DNA from: Firmicutes bacterium UBA6113
GTDB lineage: Bacteria > Bacillota > Clostridia > Tissierellales > Sedimentibacteraceae
Assembly (NCBI GenBank): GCA_002422545.1
Contig: DIWF01000033.1
Location: forward strand, 1-5,673
DNA length: 5,673 nt
Reading direction: 5' to 3'
Positions 5,639 through 5,673 of this stretch are shown in pieces. The stretch's first letter is position 1. Each line of letters opens with the position of its first letter. Both the position numbers and the translations under genes were made by a program. Below the pieces are notes generated by a model. The model was not told the DNA's origin. It saw nothing but the letters and a program-made list of their open reading frames with translations, and did no database searches.

Positions 5639-5673
5639 GCTGTCAGTTCTCTCAGACTATTGACAAACCTAAT

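Overview
The window is A+T-rich, and its codon use favours AGA for Arg, ATA for Ile and GGA for Gly. Its gene content fits an anaerobic low-GC Firmicute of the Clostridia/acetogen type. The main argument is the pairing of a bifurcating-type electron-transfer flavoprotein, whose EtfA carries a ferredoxin-like N-terminus, with a FAD-linked 2-hydroxyacid dehydrogenase. The genus cannot be told from the sequence.

Layout, all on the + strand. Positions 1-162 are an open frame running in from the left edge, possibly the tail of an upstream gene. Positions 163-232 hold a promoter with an extended -10. Positions 233-937 encode a GntR/FadR-family regulator with an FCD ligand domain. Positions 938-1147 are a regulatory intergenic region. 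It has a near-consensus promoter (TTGACA, 17-bp spacer, TATACT) followed by two identical 17-bp copies of a TGGTNNNACCA operator. Then come etfB (1148-1936), etfA (1946-3136), a GlcD/LctD-type FAD-linked dehydrogenase (3138-4541), lrgA (4568-4927) and lrgB (4924-5616). The gaps between these five genes are 9, 1 and 26 bp and then a 4-bp overlap. No terminator is visible between them, so they look like one operon. Beyond lrgB there is only an imperfect hairpin and the right edge.

How the genes probably work together. Regulator, EtfB, EtfA and dehydrogenase follow the order of the Acetobacterium woodii lctABCD lactate locus. In that system a lactate dehydrogenase-Etf complex oxidises lactate with NAD+, driven by co-oxidation of reduced ferredoxin (electron confurcation). 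In A. woodii a lactate permease and a lactate racemase follow. Here the next genes are lrgA and lrgB. LrgAB-family proteins were first described as holin/antiholin-like, but members are now linked to transport of pyruvate (Bacillus PftAB, Streptococcus LrgAB) and of glycolate/glycerate (plant PLGG1). The inference is a self-contained, regulator-controlled module for import or export and confurcating oxidation of a small 2-hydroxyacid (D-lactate, glycolate or similar), with LrgAB as the transporter. The gene families are well supported; the substrate and the LrgAB transport role are inference.
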